NCBI GenBank assembly: GCA_016617855.1
Contig: JAECUM010093711.1
Span: forward strand, 52,019 to 116,018
DNA length: 64,000 nt
Direction: 5' to 3'
Source of the DNA: Megalonaias nervosa
Lineage: Eukaryota > Mollusca > Bivalvia > Unionida > Unionidae
Shown: positions 60,125 to 64,000 of the stretch, in pieces
Position numbering within the stretch: position 1 is the first letter of the stretch
How the letters are laid out: each line of letters opens with the position of its first letter
The notes under the pieces: model-generated
The model's database searches: none
Seen by the model: the letters and a program-made list of their open reading frames with translations, nothing else
What the model was told of the DNA's origin: nothing
Made by a program: the position numbers and the translations under genes

Positions 60125-60525
60125 CCCCATCAGAGTCGCTGTTTGTGTATCAGATCAAGAATCGGATAAGATTTGTGAGCTGATCCGTACACAATAGAGC
60201 CATAGTAAAGTTTCAGTCTTAGTATAGTCGTGTATAACCAGGATAAGTACGTCTGATCAGCTCCCCGATTTGTTAAATTCATGGCCTTTGGACCTTTGTC
60301 CTGGAGTTCTAATGTGCGATAGGAATGTTGCCTTATTGGCAAAAATAAGACATTCAAATTCGTTCTTCTTCCAAACAGGGATAAGAGAAATGATAAGATA
60401 GGCTTTTGGGTCATTATGTAGAAATGCATACAGCTTCTTTTTATTTAATTTGAACCTGTTTTCTTGTGACCATTTCTGTACTCTGTTTAAGCATATCCTA
60501 AGTTGACATTGAATAGTATGCATGT
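60125..60525 (-). pseudogene. Fragment of a non-LTR retrotransposon RT (Jockey-like group)
   Basis: On the minus strand CLNRVQKWSQENRFKLNKKK, ANKATFLSHI and then, in another frame, GPKAMNL, GADQTYLSWLYTTILRLKL and YGSIVYGSAHKSY follow the order of the RT thumb region after the YADD box in Jockey/I-type elements. Both ends are truncated and at least two frameshifts are present. Confidence 0.85.
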
Positions 60526-60548
60526 TATATCCAAAGAATAGATATCTG

Positions 60549-60549
60549 A

Positions 60550-60602
<53 letters not shown>
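60549..60602. repeat. (TG)n(AG)n microsatellite at SINE tail
   Basis: About 9 TG and 17 AG units directly adjoining the 3' end of the SINE at 60602-60915. Confidence 0.95.
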
Positions 60603-60606
<4 letters not shown>

Positions 60607-60915
60607 ATTTTTAACGTAGCTTTAAAAAAAAATTTCAGTCATATCGCTACGATGTCTGCAGTGGGGCAGTTTATATATGATGTCCTGCGCTGGGACATGA
60701 TGCCATCGACATGTAGCATCATGTCCTACCCAGTCATATTATCCTGACACCAGGCTGACCAGTCCTAACACTAACCTCGTAATGCTGAGCGCATAGTGAG
60801 GCAGCTGCTAATACCATTTTTATAGTCTTTGGTATAACTCGGCATGGGTTCGAACCCGCGACCTCCCGCATCTGAGGCGGATGATCTAACCACAAGTCTA
60901 CTAGAGCGGTCAGAG
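60602..60915 (-). mobile_element. tRNA-derived SINE family B copy
   Basis: On the minus strand: head with TGGTTAGATCATCCGCC (A-box region) and GGGTTCGAACCC (intact B box), then GGCAGCTGCCTCACTATGCG-like body, GGACTGGTCAGCCTGG and an AT-rich end at the microsatellite. Matches 16440-16757 over its whole length. Confidence 0.85.
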
Positions 60916-61072
60916 AGACAGTTTGTGCCATTTGAAATAAGTGTCATAAAATGAGTTTTTCTATACTAGTTATTTATGTAACTAGAATACAGAGAATTAT
61001 TCTAACTTTGATAGACGTGTTAACATTTTGGTGGTTAGATAAAGTTAATTCTGATTGGCTAAACTAAAGGAG

Positions 61073-61100
61073 GTGTGTGTGTGTGTGTGTGTGTGTGTGT
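61073..61100. repeat. (GT)n microsatellite
   Basis: About 14 GT units. Confidence 0.95.
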
Positions 61101-61579
61101 TTCCCAGATATTCAAGATTTTAAATGATGTCCCTGGCGAAAATAGTCAGTAAAAAGTACTTTTCTCATTATAAGGGGCAGGTGTCTGAAAAGTTGAGGAC
61201 ATGGGTAAGAGAGATTCAGTTTCATAGAAAAGGGAGCGAGTCTCAGAAAAGCACAAGATATGGTCTCAGTTGCCTACAATATGTTCATTGATATAAGTTT
61301 GTAATTATTGTTTAATTTATTCGTTTTAAATTCAAACATCAATTTTCCGTGAGTTCGGAAGCTAATGGTTTGCATGCATTTGTGTTGAATGTTATATGAT
61401 TCATGTATTCTAAGGATTTCATACATTACTTCTGATATAAATTGTTTGAATATGTGAATTTATCTCTCTTAAATAATATGTATCATGTATGCTTGGAAAT
61501 GATTGGTCTACATCTGGAAGTGCTATGTCAAGCACAGGGGCTCGTATGATTGCCACCAATTTAACTGCCAGTCATACAT

Positions 61580-62133
61580 TAGTATAAAATAATACAAAGG
61601 AAGGACATTTTTCTCCTTTCTCGCGAGACCTATTTAACAATCAACGCTGATATTTCAAGCTACAAAGTTTGGCTTAATATCATACTTGTAAGGAATGCCA
61701 GACCATTTCCCACGCTACTACTCGAAATCACCATGATCGCGCCCGCTTAATATGGAAGTGAAATCCCACTGAATGGAATGCTAGCCTCTCATTGGTTAAA
61801 AGAAAATGACATCCTGCATTTATTTGTAACTTATTTGCAGTTGGCCAATGTGAAGGCAGTATTCCATTCAGTTCGTTGTTCTTGCATATGAAGCGGGCGC
61901 TATCATGGCCATGTCGAGCAGTAGCGTGGAAAAATGATCTGGCATTCCTTAAAGGTATGACAGGAAGCCAAACTCTGGATAGGCGTACAAAGTCGAATGC
62001 CTTAGCTAAACATCGGTACCAAATTTATTGCGCTACGCGAAATGTAGCTTGAAATTTCAGCGTTGATTTTTAAATAGGTCACGCGAGAATGGAGAGAAGT
62101 GTCCTCCCTTGTATTATTTTATACTATATGAAT
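61580..62133. mobile_element. Foldback (long-inverted-repeat) element, ~550 bp
   Basis: Left arm AGTATAAAATAATACAA... with CTCGCGAGACCTATTTAA, CAACGCTGATATTTCAAGC and AAGGAATGCCAGA pairs with the right arm TCTGGCATTCCTT, GCTTGAAATTTCAGCGTTG, TTAAATAGGTCACGCGAGA and TTGTATTATTTTATACT. Inner arms (GATCGCGCCCGCTT / AAGCGGGCGCTATC) also pair, leaving a ~120 bp loop around 61800-61870 that contains CATTCCATTCAG-like inverted segments. No protein. Target duplication unclear. Confidence 0.85.
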
Positions 62134-64000
62134 AACTGATAGATAAATTGTAATCAATGATACTAGCCTCTGTGGTGTCAAGGAATTGCTAGTTAGCAAG
62201 TAATGTAGTTAGGACAAGGCGTGATGTCCATTAATTCAGTCGTGTAATTAAGTTTCAGTCTTTCAAATCTGCGCATGGACACCGAGACAGTCCAGTTAGT
62301 GATTTATAGCAAACAGGGGCGCAGTACTATTTACTAAGATGTCTAGGTATGTCTTGATTCCAGTTAGGATTGGGGCTAGCAGCGAGGAAAAGACATTAAT
62401 TTTATGATCATAGGGTTTTGTGTTATCAGGTTGCGAACTGACCATAGTAGCCTTAGTCGGTTGAAATATGATAAGACGATATATTAGCCTTAGCTCGGTT
62501 GAATTACGATATGACGATATCTGACGTAACAAGAGTGTGGATTATTGTTCCATCCAAGTAGTAAAAAAGCCTGAGTAAATATTTAGGTTGCTTTGGTTTT
62601 TTGTAATTTAAAGGGGAAAATAGTTCCACATGTGCACCACGCAGTTGAAAGGAGAACAGATAACTAAGTGCAGTTGATGAGCCGGAAGAGTGGAGAGATA
62701 GTGAAAAGAGGAAAAAGGAATACGGCGACTCTGATCTGTAGCTAACGTTGACTTTGAGATGATCGGAAGCAACTAGGTTATGCAGGCATTCTGAGCAAAA
62801 GGAGTTTGATCGTTTGCTCGATTCTGTGATGAAATTTGTTTTATCGGTATAATAGAACGGCTAATTGCATTTCTTATAAATTTTGTAATTCTATTTCTAA
62901 GAGAAAGTGTATCATTCAAATGTCATGATCAATTTCATTTTGTTTATGTAATTGATTAAATTGTTATATTGTACATAAAGGGGGCTCGTGTTGTTCTATT
63001 CTATATCTTGGCTTAGATCTCTGTTATTTCATCCATTTATTTCCTATTTTATTTTATTATTTGCTCTGTTCGGGCAATAACACCGTGGTCGATCATCTCC
63101 TAGATAACGATAACCAATCCAAAGGAGTCATAACAAGTGGACGGCTCCTGACACTATTTAGTACCCGGAACGTAAAAGAAAAATACATTGTCAAATTATT
63201 TCAAATAGAGCCTTTAGTACGTCATTTTCTCTACAGACTGATAAAGACATTATCACAAATAAGCACACAAGGAAATACGTAGTCGGTCTTACTTCCTTAC
63301 TGAATTTCTCTAGACATGTTGCATGCATCAATGTGTATGCGTTCTTCAAATTATTATGCTTCCTGATGTTAGCGACAAACGAGGGGCATTCCATCGTTTC
63401 TGTCACGGATAAGTTTAGAATAACTTACTACACTTTTATTGGTAAGATGATATTAACAAGGTAGCCGCATGCTCCACTTTTTTTTTTCTGGAGAATGATA
63501 ATGTTGATAATTTCTGATAAATATCAACGTACCAACCACTGGCAAACTTACAGAGTTTTATCTCAGAATTTGAGCTTACAAGCTGCTACCATATTCCAGA
63601 AACTACTCACACTGAGTGCATTCTTCATCTCAAATATTGTTTCAGTTAAGTTTCTTCACATTTGCCACATTTTCTTAAAATAACTCGATATATTTATCAA
63701 CATTCTTTAACTGCGTAAATTCGTCCTTGCAGTCCTCGTGCATGTAAATTAGTGTCCCTATTCTTGAATATCTAAAGGTGAGATTAAGTGTGTATTAACG
63801 TGTAGAAACTTTGTGAATACAAGAGCAGAATCCGCCATCTCTTTTTGTGGTGGGTATGTGGAAGCATTTACACAGACACGAATGTTCTAGTTAATGTTTT
63901 CCGAACAAATTTACTTTAAAACCTTTTTATGATGGGAACCCTTACACTCCGAAAAACAAATTTAACCATACAGATGATTTTAAGACTGATTCTTATCGGA
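62134..64000. other. Low-repeat sequence, no gene established
   Basis: Slightly less AT-rich than the rest, without arrays or recognised elements. A plus-strand frame open at 63061-63282 and a minus-strand ATG at 63407-63405 with a GTAAGG-type donor near 63275 are possible but unrecognised. On the minus strand near 63835 AGATGGCGGATTC resembles a YY1-type initiator. Could include the 5' region of the Ig-receptor-like gene or a neighbour. Confidence 0.35.

Noticed and set aside
63061..63282. Plus-strand reading frame
   Set aside because: Begins without ATG at its left end, no family resemblance, no splice support.

Overview
The window is AT-rich, intron-rich animal DNA crowded with transposons, SINEs and minisatellites. 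The mix (many tRNA-derived SINEs, tandem arrays with 40-150 bp units, CR1/L2-like non-LTR elements, a Ty3/Gypsy element) and the weak vertebrate resemblance of the two host genes suggest a lophotrochozoan, most likely a bivalve mollusc. The species assignment is inference. No bacterial-type genes, CRISPR arrays or rRNA genes were seen, and no stand-alone tRNA gene was accepted.

Host genes. (1) Four plus-strand exons between 1640 and 17189, joined by good splice sites in consistent phase, encode the C-terminal ~107 residues of the proteasome maturation protein POMP; its N-terminal exon(s) lie to the left of the window or were not found. (2) On the minus strand, between 59053 (or further right) and 43620, seven in-phase exons give a ~350-residue surface protein: a short signal-like N-terminus, two Ig domains that look like the third and fourth Ig domains of PDGFR/VEGFR-type receptors, a GCC2/GCC3 (ephrin-receptor-like) Cys-rich module and a hydrophobic C-terminus like a GPI-anchor signal. 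There is no kinase. The two genes converge.

Mobile DNA. Between them, 21801-30394 is a minus-strand Ty3/Gypsy element with ~0.9 kb LTRs and GAGC target-site duplications inside a ~52 bp minisatellite. Its pol order is protease - integrase - RT - RNase H, the Gmr1-type order, and its Gag carries a SCAN-like capsid segment. It is dead: several frameshifts, a lost integrase Asp, and a 2.0 kb insert made of two near-identical 652 bp TIR elements flanking ~720 bp of unrelated DNA. A PIF/Harbinger-like non-autonomous element (17223-18333) lies 33 bp after the POMP stop. An antisense CR1/L2-like element (about 55300-57305) and a poly(A)-tailed retro-insertion (57826-58982, 14 bp TSD) lie in introns of the Ig gene.

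Layout: 1-17.2 kb POMP exons separated by repeat-filled introns (145, 75, 38, 47 and ~148 bp arrays, SINEs); 17.2-21.8 kb DNA transposon and a duplicated non-coding block; 21.8-30.7 kb LTR element and its host minisatellite; 30.7-42.2 kb mostly featureless AT-rich DNA with microsatellites; 42.2-59.7 kb Ig-receptor gene with repeat-rich introns; 59.7-64 kb non-LTR fragment, SINE, a 550 bp foldback element and ~1.9 kb without recognised features.
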